Shown here: in pieces, positions 25,913 through 38,642 of the stretch
How positions within the stretch are numbered: the stretch's first letter is position 1
Layout of the letters: the number at the start of each line of letters is the position of its first letter
Assembly: GCA_943737045.1 (NCBI GenBank)
Contig: CALSFV010000378.1
Location: forward strand, 1 to 64,000
DNA length: 64,000 nt
Reading direction: 5' to 3'
DNA from: Parapristionchus giblindavisi
Taxonomy: Eukaryota > Nematoda > Chromadorea > Rhabditida > Diplogasteridae
Program-made: the position numbers and the translations under genes
The notes under the pieces: generated by a model
Seen by the model: only the letters and a program-made list of their open reading frames with translations
The model's database searches: none
Told to the model about the DNA's origin: nothing

Positions 25913-28398
25913 GATCAGGGAAACACTCAGAAGCAACGGGCTAGCCCAGATTCGACCAGGGTATCACTCAGAAGCAAGGGGCTAGCCCAGATTCGATCAA
26001 AGAATAACTCAGAAGCAAGGGGCTAGCCCAGATTCGACCAGGGTATCACTCAGAAGCAAGGCGCTAGCCCAGATTCGACCAGGGAATCACTCAGAAGCAA
26101 GGGGCTAGCCCAGATTCTACCAGGGAATCACTCAGAAGCAAGGTGCTAGCCCAGATTCGACCAGAGTATCACTCAGAAGCAAGGGGCTAGCCCAGATTCT
26201 ACCAGGGAATCACTCAGAAGCAAGGGGCTAGCCCAGATTCGATCAGGGAAACACTCAGAAGCAACGGGCTAGCCCAGATTCGACCAGGGTATCACTCAGA
26301 AGCAAGGGGCTAGCCCAGATTCGACCAGAGTATCACTCAGAAACAAGGGGCTAGCCCAGATTCGACCAGGGAATCACTCAGAAGCAAGGGGCTGGCTCAG
26401 ATTCGACCAGAGTATCACTCAGAAGTAAGGGGCTAGCCCAGATTCGACAAGGGAATCACTCAGAAGCAAGGGGCTAGCCCGGATTCGACCAGGGAATCAC
26501 TCAGAAGCAATGGGCTAGCCCAGATTCGACCAGGGAATCACTCAGAAGCAAGGGGCTAGCCCAGATTCGACCAGGGAATCACTCAGAAGCAAGGGGCTGG
26601 CTCAGATTCGACCAGAGTATCACTCAGAAGTAAGGGGCTAGCCCAGATTCGACCAGGGAATCACTCAGAAGCAAGGGGCTAGCCCGGATTCGACCAGGGA
26701 ATCACTCAGAAGCAAGGGGCTAGCCCAGATTCGACCAGGGAATCACTCAGAAGCAAGGGGCTAGCCCAGATTCGACCAGGGAATCACTCAGAAGCAAGGG
26801 GCTAGCCCAGATTCGACCAGGGAATCACTCAGAAGCAAAGGGCTAGCCCAGATTCGTCCAGGGAATCACTCAGAAGCAAGGGGCTAGCCCAGATTCGACC
26901 AGGGAATCACTCGGAAGCAAGGGGCTAGCCCAGATTCGACCAGGGAATCACTCAGAAGCAAGGGGCTAGCCCAGATTCGACCAGGGTATCACTCAGAAGC
27001 AAGGGGCTAGCCCAGATTCGACCAGGGAATCACTCAGAAGCAAGGGGCTAGCCCAGATTCGACCAGGGTATCACTCAGAAGCAAGGGGCTAGCCCAGATT
27101 CGACCAGGGAATCACTCAGAAGCAAGGGGCTAGCCCAGATTCGACCAGAGAATCACTCAGAAGCAAGGGGCTAGCCCAGATTCGACCAGGGAATCACTAA
27201 GAAGCAAGGGGCTAGCCCAGATTCGACCAGGGAATCACTCAGAAGCAAGGGGCTAGCCCAGATTCGACCAGGGTATCACTCAGAAGCAAGGCGCTAGCCC
27301 AGATTCGACCAGAGTATCACTCAGAAGCAAGGGGCTAGCCCAGATTCTACCAGGGAATCACTCAGAAGCAAGGGGCTAGCCCAGATTCGACCAGGGAATC
27401 ACTCAGAAGCAAGGCGCTAGCCCAGATTCGACCAGAGTATCACTCAGAAGCAAGGCGCTAGCCCAGATTCGACCAGGTAATCACTCAGAAGCAAGGGGCT
27501 AGCCCAGATTCGACCAGGGAATCACTCAGAAGCAAGGGGCTAGCCCAGATTCGACCAGTGAATCACTCAGAAGCAAGGGGCTAGCCCAGATTCGACCAGG
27601 GAATCACTCAGAAGCAAGGGGCTAGCCCAGATTCGACCAGGGTATCACTCAGAAGCAAGGGGCTAGCCCAGATTCGACCAGGGAATCACTCAGAAGCAAG
27701 GGGCTAGCCCAGATTCGACCAGAGAATCACTCGGAAGCAAGGGGCTAGCCCAGATTCGACCAGGGAATCACTAAGAAGCAAGGGGCTAGCCCAGATTCGA
27801 CCAGGGAATCACTCAGAAGCAAGGGGCTAGCCCAGATTCGACCAGGGTATCACTCAGAAGCAAGGCGCTAGCCCAGATTCGACCAGAGTATCACTCAGAA
27901 GCAAGGGGCTAGCCCAGATTCTACCAGGGAATCACTCAGAAGCAAGGGGCTAGCACAGATTCGACCAGGGAATCACTCAGAAGCAAGGGGCTAGCACAGA
28001 TTCGACCAGGGAATCACTCAGAAGCAAGGGGCTAGCCCAGATTCGACCAGGGAATCACTCAGAAGCAAGGGGCTAGCCCAGATTCGACCAGGGAATCACT
28101 CAGAAGCAAAGGGCTAGCCCAGATTCGACCAGGGAATCACTCAGAAGCAAGGGGCTAGCCCAGATTCGACCAGGGTATCACTCAGAAGCAAGGCGCTAGC
28201 CCAGATTCGACCAGAGTATCACTCAGAAGCAAGGCGCTAGCCCAGATTCGACCAGGTAATCACTCAGAAGCAAGGGGCTAGCCCAGATTCGACCAGGGAA
28301 TCACTCAGAAGCAAGGGGCTAGCCCAGATTCGACCAGTGAATCACTCAGAAGCAAGGGGCTAGCCCAGATTCGACCAGGGAATCACTCAGAAGCAAGG
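25913..28398. repeat. 68-monomer higher-order repeat, copy 1
   Basis: Identical as read to 28,701-31,186 over 2,486 bp at an offset of 2,788 bp. It includes marker block copy 3 (25,913-26,937) and then a series of C27, T8 (GGTAATC), T7 (GTGAATC) and A34 monomers resembling the 4-13 kb region. It thus joins two variant repertoires that are separate elsewhere. A C12-to-A change (26,006) marks both copies. Identity ends at 28,399 (T27 here, G at 31,187). Confidence 0.9.
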
Positions 28399-28700
28399 TG
28401 CTAGCCCAGATTCGACCAGAGTATCACTCAGAAGCAAGGGGCTAGCCCAGATTCTACCAGGGAATCACTCAGAAGCAAGGCGCTAGCCCAGATTCGACCA
28501 GAGTATCACTCAGAAGCAAGGGGCTAGCCCAGATTCTACCAGGGAATCACTCAGAAGCAAGGGGCTAGCACAGATTCGACCAGGGAATCACTCAGAAGCA
28601 AGGGGCTAGCCCAGATTCGACCAGGGAATCACTCAGAAGCAAGGGGCTAGCCCAGATTCGACCAGGGAATCACTCAGAAGCAAAGGGCTAGCCCAGATTC

Positions 28701-31186
28701 GATCAGGGAAACACTCAGAAGCAACGGGCTAGCCCAGATTCGACCAGGGTATCACTCAGAAGCAAGGGGCTAGCCCAGATTCGATCAAAGAATAACTCAG
28801 AAGCAAGGGGCTAGCCCAGATTCGACCAGGGTATCACTCAGAAGCAAGGCGCTAGCCCAGATTCGACCAGGGAATCACTCAGAAGCAAGGGGCTAGCCCA
28901 GATTCTACCAGGGAATCACTCAGAAGCAAGGTGCTAGCCCAGATTCGACCAGAGTATCACTCAGAAGCAAGGGGCTAGCCCAGATTCTACCAGGGAATCA
29001 CTCAGAAGCAAGGGGCTAGCCCAGATTCGATCAGGGAAACACTCAGAAGCAACGGGCTAGCCCAGATTCGACCAGGGTATCACTCAGAAGCAAGGGGCTA
29101 GCCCAGATTCGACCAGAGTATCACTCAGAAACAAGGGGCTAGCCCAGATTCGACCAGGGAATCACTCAGAAGCAAGGGGCTGGCTCAGATTCGACCAGAG
29201 TATCACTCAGAAGTAAGGGGCTAGCCCAGATTCGACAAGGGAATCACTCAGAAGCAAGGGGCTAGCCCGGATTCGACCAGGGAATCACTCAGAAGCAATG
29301 GGCTAGCCCAGATTCGACCAGGGAATCACTCAGAAGCAAGGGGCTAGCCCAGATTCGACCAGGGAATCACTCAGAAGCAAGGGGCTGGCTCAGATTCGAC
29401 CAGAGTATCACTCAGAAGTAAGGGGCTAGCCCAGATTCGACCAGGGAATCACTCAGAAGCAAGGGGCTAGCCCGGATTCGACCAGGGAATCACTCAGAAG
29501 CAAGGGGCTAGCCCAGATTCGACCAGGGAATCACTCAGAAGCAAGGGGCTAGCCCAGATTCGACCAGGGAATCACTCAGAAGCAAGGGGCTAGCCCAGAT
29601 TCGACCAGGGAATCACTCAGAAGCAAAGGGCTAGCCCAGATTCGTCCAGGGAATCACTCAGAAGCAAGGGGCTAGCCCAGATTCGACCAGGGAATCACTC
29701 GGAAGCAAGGGGCTAGCCCAGATTCGACCAGGGAATCACTCAGAAGCAAGGGGCTAGCCCAGATTCGACCAGGGTATCACTCAGAAGCAAGGGGCTAGCC
29801 CAGATTCGACCAGGGAATCACTCAGAAGCAAGGGGCTAGCCCAGATTCGACCAGGGTATCACTCAGAAGCAAGGGGCTAGCCCAGATTCGACCAGGGAAT
29901 CACTCAGAAGCAAGGGGCTAGCCCAGATTCGACCAGAGAATCACTCAGAAGCAAGGGGCTAGCCCAGATTCGACCAGGGAATCACTAAGAAGCAAGGGGC
30001 TAGCCCAGATTCGACCAGGGAATCACTCAGAAGCAAGGGGCTAGCCCAGATTCGACCAGGGTATCACTCAGAAGCAAGGCGCTAGCCCAGATTCGACCAG
30101 AGTATCACTCAGAAGCAAGGGGCTAGCCCAGATTCTACCAGGGAATCACTCAGAAGCAAGGGGCTAGCCCAGATTCGACCAGGGAATCACTCAGAAGCAA
30201 GGCGCTAGCCCAGATTCGACCAGAGTATCACTCAGAAGCAAGGCGCTAGCCCAGATTCGACCAGGTAATCACTCAGAAGCAAGGGGCTAGCCCAGATTCG
30301 ACCAGGGAATCACTCAGAAGCAAGGGGCTAGCCCAGATTCGACCAGTGAATCACTCAGAAGCAAGGGGCTAGCCCAGATTCGACCAGGGAATCACTCAGA
30401 AGCAAGGGGCTAGCCCAGATTCGACCAGGGTATCACTCAGAAGCAAGGGGCTAGCCCAGATTCGACCAGGGAATCACTCAGAAGCAAGGGGCTAGCCCAG
30501 ATTCGACCAGAGAATCACTCGGAAGCAAGGGGCTAGCCCAGATTCGACCAGGGAATCACTAAGAAGCAAGGGGCTAGCCCAGATTCGACCAGGGAATCAC
30601 TCAGAAGCAAGGGGCTAGCCCAGATTCGACCAGGGTATCACTCAGAAGCAAGGCGCTAGCCCAGATTCGACCAGAGTATCACTCAGAAGCAAGGGGCTAG
30701 CCCAGATTCTACCAGGGAATCACTCAGAAGCAAGGGGCTAGCACAGATTCGACCAGGGAATCACTCAGAAGCAAGGGGCTAGCACAGATTCGACCAGGGA
30801 ATCACTCAGAAGCAAGGGGCTAGCCCAGATTCGACCAGGGAATCACTCAGAAGCAAGGGGCTAGCCCAGATTCGACCAGGGAATCACTCAGAAGCAAAGG
30901 GCTAGCCCAGATTCGACCAGGGAATCACTCAGAAGCAAGGGGCTAGCCCAGATTCGACCAGGGTATCACTCAGAAGCAAGGCGCTAGCCCAGATTCGACC
31001 AGAGTATCACTCAGAAGCAAGGCGCTAGCCCAGATTCGACCAGGTAATCACTCAGAAGCAAGGGGCTAGCCCAGATTCGACCAGGGAATCACTCAGAAGC
31101 AAGGGGCTAGCCCAGATTCGACCAGTGAATCACTCAGAAGCAAGGGGCTAGCCCAGATTCGACCAGGGAATCACTCAGAAGCAAGG
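28701..31186. repeat. 68-monomer higher-order repeat, copy 2
   Basis: Second copy of the 2,788-bp unit, containing marker block copy 4 (28,701-29,725). The 302-bp spacer between the copies (28,399-28,700) is a short A7+T9/T1 alternation with one A34 monomer and one A25 monomer. Confidence 0.9.
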
Positions 31187-31816
31187 GGCTAGCCCAGATT
31201 CGACCAGGGTATCACTCAGAAGCAAGGGGCTAGCCCAGATTCGACCAGGGAATCACTCAGAAGCAAGGGGCTAGCCCAGATTCGACCAGAGAATCACTCG
31301 GAAGCAAGGGGCTAGCCCAGATTCGACCAGGGAATCACTAAGAAGCAAGGGGCTAGCCCAGATTCGACCAGGGAATCACTCAGAAGCAAGGGGCTAGCCC
31401 AGATTCGACCAGGGAATCACTCAGAAGCAAGGGGCTAGCCCAGATTCGACCAGTGAATCACTCAGAAGCAAGGGGCTAGCCCAGATTCGACCAGGGAATC
31501 ACTCAGAAGCAAGGGGCTAGCCCAGATTCGACCAGGGTATCACTCAGAAGCAAGGGGCTAGCCCAGATTCGACCAGGGAATCACTCAGAAGCAAGGGGCT
31601 AGCCCAGATTCGACCAGAGAATCACTCGGAAGCAAGGGGCTAGCCCAGATTCGACCAGGGAATCACTAAGAAGCAAGGGGCTAGCCCAGATTCGACCAGG
31701 GAATCACTCAGAAGCAAGGGGCTAGCCCAGATTCGACCAGGGTATCACTCAGAAGCAAGGCGCTAGCCCAGATTCGACCAGAGTATCACTCAGAAGCAAG
31801 GGGCTAGCCCAGATTC

Positions 31817-31856
31817 TACCAGGGAATCACTCAGAAGCAAGGGCCAGCACAGATTC
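31817..31856. repeat. Sole 40-bp monomer (phase shift of the array)
   Basis: A T1+A34 monomer in which the usual AAGGGGCTAGCAC reads AAGGGCCAGCAC around 31,839-31,850. This is one base shorter, and the CTAG is lost. It is the only change of register in the window: starts are at 41k+1 up to here and at 41k afterwards, through base 64,000. It could be a real one-base deletion with an adjacent substitution, or an assembly or basecalling error next to the G4 run. Confidence 0.93.
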
Positions 31857-34202
31857 GACCAGGGAATCACTCAGAAGCAAGGGGCTAGCACAGATTCGAC
31901 CAGGGAATCACTCAGAAGCAAGGGGCTAGCCCAGATTCGACCAGGGAATCACTCAGAAGCAAGGGGCTAGCCCAGATTCGACCAGGGAATCACTCAGAAG
32001 CAAAGGGCTAGCCCAGATTCGACCAGGGAATCACTCAGAAGCAAGGGGCTAGCCCAGATTCGACCAGGGTATCACTCAGAAGCAAGGCGCTAGCCCAGAT
32101 TCGACCAGAGTATCACTCAGAAGCAAGGCGCTAGCCCAGATTCGACCAGGTAATCACTCAGAAGCAAGGGGCTAGCCCAGATTCGACCAGGGAATCACTC
32201 AGAAGCAAGGGGCTAGCCCAGATTCGACCAGTGAATCACTCAGAAGCAAGGGGCTAGCCCAGATTCGACCAGGGAATCACTCAGAAGCAAGGGGCTAGCC
32301 CAGATTCGACCAGGGTATCACTCAGAAGCAAGGGGCTAGCCCAGATTCGACCAGGGAATCACTCAGAAGCAAGGGGCTAGCCCAGATTCGACCAGAGAAT
32401 CACTCGGAAGCAAGGGGCTAGCCCAGATTCGACCAGGGAATCACTAAGAAGCAAGGGGCTAGCCCAGATTCGACCAGGGAATCACTCAGAAGCAAGGGGC
32501 TAGCCCAGATTCGACCAGGGTATCACTCAGAAGCAAGGCGCTAGCCCAGATTCGACCAGAGTATCACTCAGAAGCAAGGGGCTAGCCCAGATTCTACCAG
32601 GGAATCACTCAGAAGCAAGGGGCTAGCACAGATTCGACCAGGGAATCACTCAGAAGCAAGGGGCTAGCACAGATTCGACCAGGGAATCACTCAGAAGCAA
32701 GGGGCTAGCCCAGATTCGACCAGGGAATCACTCAGAAGCAAGGGGCTAGCCCAGATTCGACCAGGGAATCACTCAGAAGCAAAGGGCTAGCCCAGATTCG
32801 ACCAGGGAATCACTCAGAAGCAAGGGGCTAGCCCAGATTCGACCAGGGTATCACTCAGAAGCAAGGCGCTAGCCCAGATTCGACCAGAGTATCACTCAGA
32901 AGCAAGGCGCTAGCCCAGATTCGACCAGGTAATCACTCAGAAGCAAGGGGCTAGCCCAGATTCGACCAGGGAATCACTCAGAAGCAAGGGGCTAGCCCAG
33001 ATTCGACCAGGGAATCACTCGGAAGCAAGGGGCTAGCCCAGATTCGACCAGGGTATCACTCAGAAGCAAGGGGCTAGCCCAGATTCGACCAGGGAATCAC
33101 TCAGAAGCAAGGGGCTAGCCCAGATTCGACCAGGGAATCACTCGGAAGCAAGGGGCTAGCCCAGATTCGACCAGGGAATCACTCAGAAGCAAGGGGCTAG
33201 CCCAGATTCGACCAGGGTATCACTCAGAAGCAAGGGGCTAGCCCAGATTCGACCAGGGAATCACTCAGAAGCAAGGGGCTAGCCCAGATTCGACCAGAGA
33301 ATCACTCAGAAGCAAGGGGCTAGCCCAGATTCGACCAGGGAATCACTAAGAAGCAAGGGGCTAGCCCAGATTCGACCAGGGTATCACTCAGAAGCAAGGC
33401 GCTAGCCCAGATTCGACCAGAGTATCACTCAGAAGCAAGGGGCTAGCCCAGATTCTACCAGGGAATCACTCAGAAGCAAGGCGCTAGCCCAGATTCGACC
33501 AGAGTATCACTCAGAAGCAAGGGGCTAGCCCAGATTCTACCAGGGAATCACTCAGAAGCAAGGGGCTAGCCCAGATTCGATCAGGGAAACACTCAGAAGC
33601 AACGGGCTAGCCCAGATTCGACCAGGGTATCACTCAGAAGCAAGGGGCTAGCCCAGATTCGATCAGGGAATCACTCAGAAGCAAGGGGCTAGCCCAGATT
33701 CGACCAGGGTATCACTCAGAAGCAAGGCGCTAGCCCAGATTCGACCAGGGAATCACTCAGAAGCAAGGGGCTAGCCCAGATTCGACCAGGGAATCACTCA
33801 GAAGCAAGGGGCTAGCCCAGATTCGACCAGGGAATCACTCAGAAGCAAGGGGCTAGCCCAGATTCGACCAGGGAATCACTCAGAAGCAAGGGGCTAGCCC
33901 AGATTCGACCAGGGAATCACTCAGAAGCAAAGGGCTAGCCCAGATTCGTCCAGGGAATCACTCAGAAGCAAGGGGCTAGCCCAGATTCGACCAGGGAATC
34001 ACTCGGAAGCAAGGGGCTAGCCCAGATTCGACCAGGGAATCACTCAGAAGCAAGGGGCTAGCCCAGATTCGACCAGGGTATCACTCAGAAGCAAAGGGCT
34101 AGCCCAGATTCGACCAGGGAATCACTCAGAAGCAAGGGGCTAGCCCAGATTCGACCAGAGAATCACTCAGAAGCAAGGGGCTAGCCCAGATTCGACCAGG
34201 TA

Positions 34203-35854
34203 ATCACTCAGAAGCAAGGGGCTAGCCCAGATTCGACCAGGGAATCACTCAGAAGCAAGGGGCTAGCCCAGATTCGACCAGAGTATCACTCAGAAGTAAG
34301 GGGCTAGCCCAGATTCGACCAGGGAATCACTCAGAAGCAAGGGGCTAGCCCGGATTCGACCAGGGAATCACTCAGAAGCAAGGGGCTAGCCCAGATTCGA
34401 CCAGGGAATCACTCAGAAGCAAGGGGCTAGCCCAGATTCGACCAGGGAATCACTCAGAAGCAAGGGGCTAGCCCAGATTCGACCAGGGAATCACTCAGAA
34501 GCAAAGGGCTAGCCCAGATTCGTCCAGGGAATCACTCAGAAGCAAGGGGCTAGCCCAGATTCGACCAGGGAATCACTCGGAAGCAAGGGGCTAGCCCAGA
34601 TTCGACCAGGGAATCACTCAGAAGCAAGGGGCTAGCCCAGATTCGACCAGGGTATCACTCAGAAGCAAGGGGCTAGCCCAGATTCGACCAGGGAATCACT
34701 CAGAAGCAAGGGGCTAGCCCAGATTCGACCAGGGTATCACTCAGAAGCAAGGGGCTAGCCCAGATTCGACCAGGGAATCACTCAGAAGCAAGGGGCTAGC
34801 CCAGATTCGACCAGAGAATCACTCAGAAGCAAGGGGCTAGCCCAGATTCGACCAGGGAATCACTAAGAAGCAAGGGGCTAGCCCAGATTCGACCAGGGTA
34901 TCACTCAGAAGCAAGGGGCTACCCCAGATTCGACCAGGGAATCACTCAGAAGCAAGGGGCTAGCCCAGATTCGACCAGGGAATCACTCTGAAGCAAGGGG
35001 CTAGCCCAGATTCGACCAGGTAATCACTCAGAAGCAAGGGGCTAGCCCAGATTCGACCAGGGAATCACTCAGAAGCAAGGGGCTAGCCCAGATTCTACCA
35101 GGGAATCACTCAGAAGCAAGGGGCTAGCCCAGATTCGATCAGGGAAACACTCAGAAGCAACGGGCTAGCCCAGATTCGACCAGGGTATCACTCAGAAGCA
35201 AGGGGCTAGCCCAGATTCGACCAGAGTATCACTCAGAAACAAGGGGCTAGCCCAGATTCGACCAGGGAATCACTCAGAAGCAAGGGGCTGGCCCAGATTC
35301 GACCAGAGTATCACTCAGAAGTAAGGGGCTAGCCCAGATTCGACCAGGGAATCACTCAGAAGCAAGGGGCTAGCCCGGATTCGACCAGGGAATCACTCAG
35401 AAGCAAGGGGCTAGCCCAGATTCGACCAGGGAATCACTCAGAAGCAAGGGGCTAGCCCAGATTCGACCAGGGAATCACTCAGAAGCAAGGGGCTAGCCCA
35501 GATTCGACCAGGGAATCACTCAGAAGCAAAGGGCTAGCCCAGATTCGTCCAGGGAATCACTCAGAAGCAAGGGGCTAGCCCAGATTCGACCAGGGAATCA
35601 CTCGGAAGCAAGGGGCTAGCCCAGATTCGACCAGGGAATCACTCAGAAGCAAGGGGCTAGCCCAGATTCGACCAGGGTATCACTCAGAAGCAAAGTGCTA
35701 GCCCAGATTCGTCCAGGGAATCACTCAGAAGCAAGGGGCTAGCCCAGATTCGACCAGGTAATCACTCAGAAGCAAGGGGCTAGCCCAGATTCGACCAAGG
35801 AATCACTCAGAAGCAAGGGGCTAGCCCAGATTCGACCAGAGTATCACTCAGAAG
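34203..35854. repeat. Second 68-monomer higher-order repeat, copy 1
   Basis: Matches 36,991-38,642 over 1,652 bp at an offset of 2,788 bp. The content differs from the 25.9-31.2 kb unit: it carries T22 (GAAGTAAGG), G36, A25 followed by T2, the first C32 monomer (CTACCCC), and T17 (CTCTG). Differences seen: 34,230 G against C at 37,018, and 35,696 T against G at 38,484. Identity ends at 35,855, where the partner has T22. Confidence 0.86.
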
Positions 35855-36990
35855 CAAGGGGCTAGCCCAGATTCGACCAGGGAATCACTCAGAAGCAAGG
35901 GGCTAGCCCAGATTCGACCAGAGTATCACTCAGAAGTAAGGGGCTAGCCCAGATTCGACCAGGGAATCACTCAGAAGCAAGGGGCTAGCCCGGATTCGAC
36001 CAGGGAATCACTCAGAAGCAAGGGGCTAGCCCAGATTCGACCAGGGAATCACTCAGAAGCAAGGGGCTAGCCCAGATTCGACCAGGGAATCACTCAGAAG
36101 CAAGGGGCTAGCCCAGATTCGACCAGGGAATCACTCAGAAGCAAAGGGCTAGCCCAGATTCGTCCAGGGAATCACTCAGAAGCAAGGGGCTAGCCCAGAT
36201 TCGACCAGGGAATCACTCGGAAGCAAGGGGCTAGCCCAGATTCGACCAGGGAATCACTCAGAAGCAAGGGGCTAGCCCAGATTCGACCAGGGTATCACTC
36301 AGAAGCAAGGGGCTAGCCCAGATTCGACCAGGGAATCACTCAGAAGCAAGGGGCTAGCCCAGATTCGACCAGGGTATCACTCAGAAGCAAGGGGCTAGCC
36401 CAGATTCGACCAGGGAATCACTCAGAAGCAAGGGGCTAGCCCAGATTCGACCAGAGAATCACTCAGAAGCAAGGGGCTAGCCCAGATTCGACCAGGGAAT
36501 CACTAAGAAGCAAGGGGCTAGCCCAGATTCGACCAGGGTATCACTCAGAAGCAAGGGGCTACCCCAGATTCGACCAGGGAATCACTCAGAAGCAAGGGGC
36601 TAGCCCAGATTCGACCAGGGAATCACTCAGAAGCAAGGGGCTAGCCCAGATTCGACCAGGGAATCACTCAGAAGCAAAGGGCTAGCCCAGATTCGTCCAG
36701 GGAATCACTCAGAAGCAAGGGGCTAGCCCAGATTCGACCAGGGAATCACTCGGAAGCAAGGGGCTAGCCCAGATTCGACCAGGGAATCACTCAGAAGCAA
36801 GGGGCTAGCCCAGATTCGACCAGGGTATCACTCAGAAGCAAAGGGCTAGCCCAGATTCGTCCAGGGAATCACTCAGAAGCAAGGGGCTAGCCCAGATTCG
36901 ACCAGGTAATCACTCAGAAGCAAGGGGCTAGCCCAGATTCGACCAAGGAATCACTCAGAAGCAAGGGGCTAGCCCAGATTCGACCAGAGT

Positions 36991-38642
36991 ATCACTCAGA
37001 AGCAAGGGGCTAGCCCACATTCGACCAGGGAATCACTCAGAAGCAAGGGGCTAGCCCAGATTCGACCAGAGTATCACTCAGAAGTAAGGGGCTAGCCCAG
37101 ATTCGACCAGGGAATCACTCAGAAGCAAGGGGCTAGCCCGGATTCGACCAGGGAATCACTCAGAAGCAAGGGGCTAGCCCAGATTCGACCAGGGAATCAC
37201 TCAGAAGCAAGGGGCTAGCCCAGATTCGACCAGGGAATCACTCAGAAGCAAGGGGCTAGCCCAGATTCGACCAGGGAATCACTCAGAAGCAAAGGGCTAG
37301 CCCAGATTCGTCCAGGGAATCACTCAGAAGCAAGGGGCTAGCCCAGATTCGACCAGGGAATCACTCGGAAGCAAGGGGCTAGCCCAGATTCGACCAGGGA
37401 ATCACTCAGAAGCAAGGGGCTAGCCCAGATTCGACCAGGGTATCACTCAGAAGCAAGGGGCTAGCCCAGATTCGACCAGGGAATCACTCAGAAGCAAGGG
37501 GCTAGCCCAGATTCGACCAGGGTATCACTCAGAAGCAAGGGGCTAGCCCAGATTCGACCAGGGAATCACTCAGAAGCAAGGGGCTAGCCCAGATTCGACC
37601 AGAGAATCACTCAGAAGCAAGGGGCTAGCCCAGATTCGACCAGGGAATCACTAAGAAGCAAGGGGCTAGCCCAGATTCGACCAGGGTATCACTCAGAAGC
37701 AAGGGGCTACCCCAGATTCGACCAGGGAATCACTCAGAAGCAAGGGGCTAGCCCAGATTCGACCAGGGAATCACTCTGAAGCAAGGGGCTAGCCCAGATT
37801 CGACCAGGTAATCACTCAGAAGCAAGGGGCTAGCCCAGATTCGACCAGGGAATCACTCAGAAGCAAGGGGCTAGCCCAGATTCTACCAGGGAATCACTCA
37901 GAAGCAAGGGGCTAGCCCAGATTCGATCAGGGAAACACTCAGAAGCAACGGGCTAGCCCAGATTCGACCAGGGTATCACTCAGAAGCAAGGGGCTAGCCC
38001 AGATTCGACCAGAGTATCACTCAGAAACAAGGGGCTAGCCCAGATTCGACCAGGGAATCACTCAGAAGCAAGGGGCTGGCCCAGATTCGACCAGAGTATC
38101 ACTCAGAAGTAAGGGGCTAGCCCAGATTCGACCAGGGAATCACTCAGAAGCAAGGGGCTAGCCCGGATTCGACCAGGGAATCACTCAGAAGCAAGGGGCT
38201 AGCCCAGATTCGACCAGGGAATCACTCAGAAGCAAGGGGCTAGCCCAGATTCGACCAGGGAATCACTCAGAAGCAAGGGGCTAGCCCAGATTCGACCAGG
38301 GAATCACTCAGAAGCAAAGGGCTAGCCCAGATTCGTCCAGGGAATCACTCAGAAGCAAGGGGCTAGCCCAGATTCGACCAGGGAATCACTCGGAAGCAAG
38401 GGGCTAGCCCAGATTCGACCAGGGAATCACTCAGAAGCAAGGGGCTAGCCCAGATTCGACCAGGGTATCACTCAGAAGCAAAGGGCTAGCCCAGATTCGT
38501 CCAGGGAATCACTCAGAAGCAAGGGGCTAGCCCAGATTCGACCAGGTAATCACTCAGAAGCAAGGGGCTAGCCCAGATTCGACCAAGGAATCACTCAGAA
38601 GCAAGGGGCTAGCCCAGATTCGACCAGAGTATCACTCAGAAG
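36991..38642. repeat. Second 68-monomer higher-order repeat, copy 2
   Basis: Partner of 34,203-35,854. The intervening 35,916-36,990 contains a partial third copy of the T22-G36-A25-T2-G17 series, starting 28 monomers before the one at 37,064. Confidence 0.86.
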
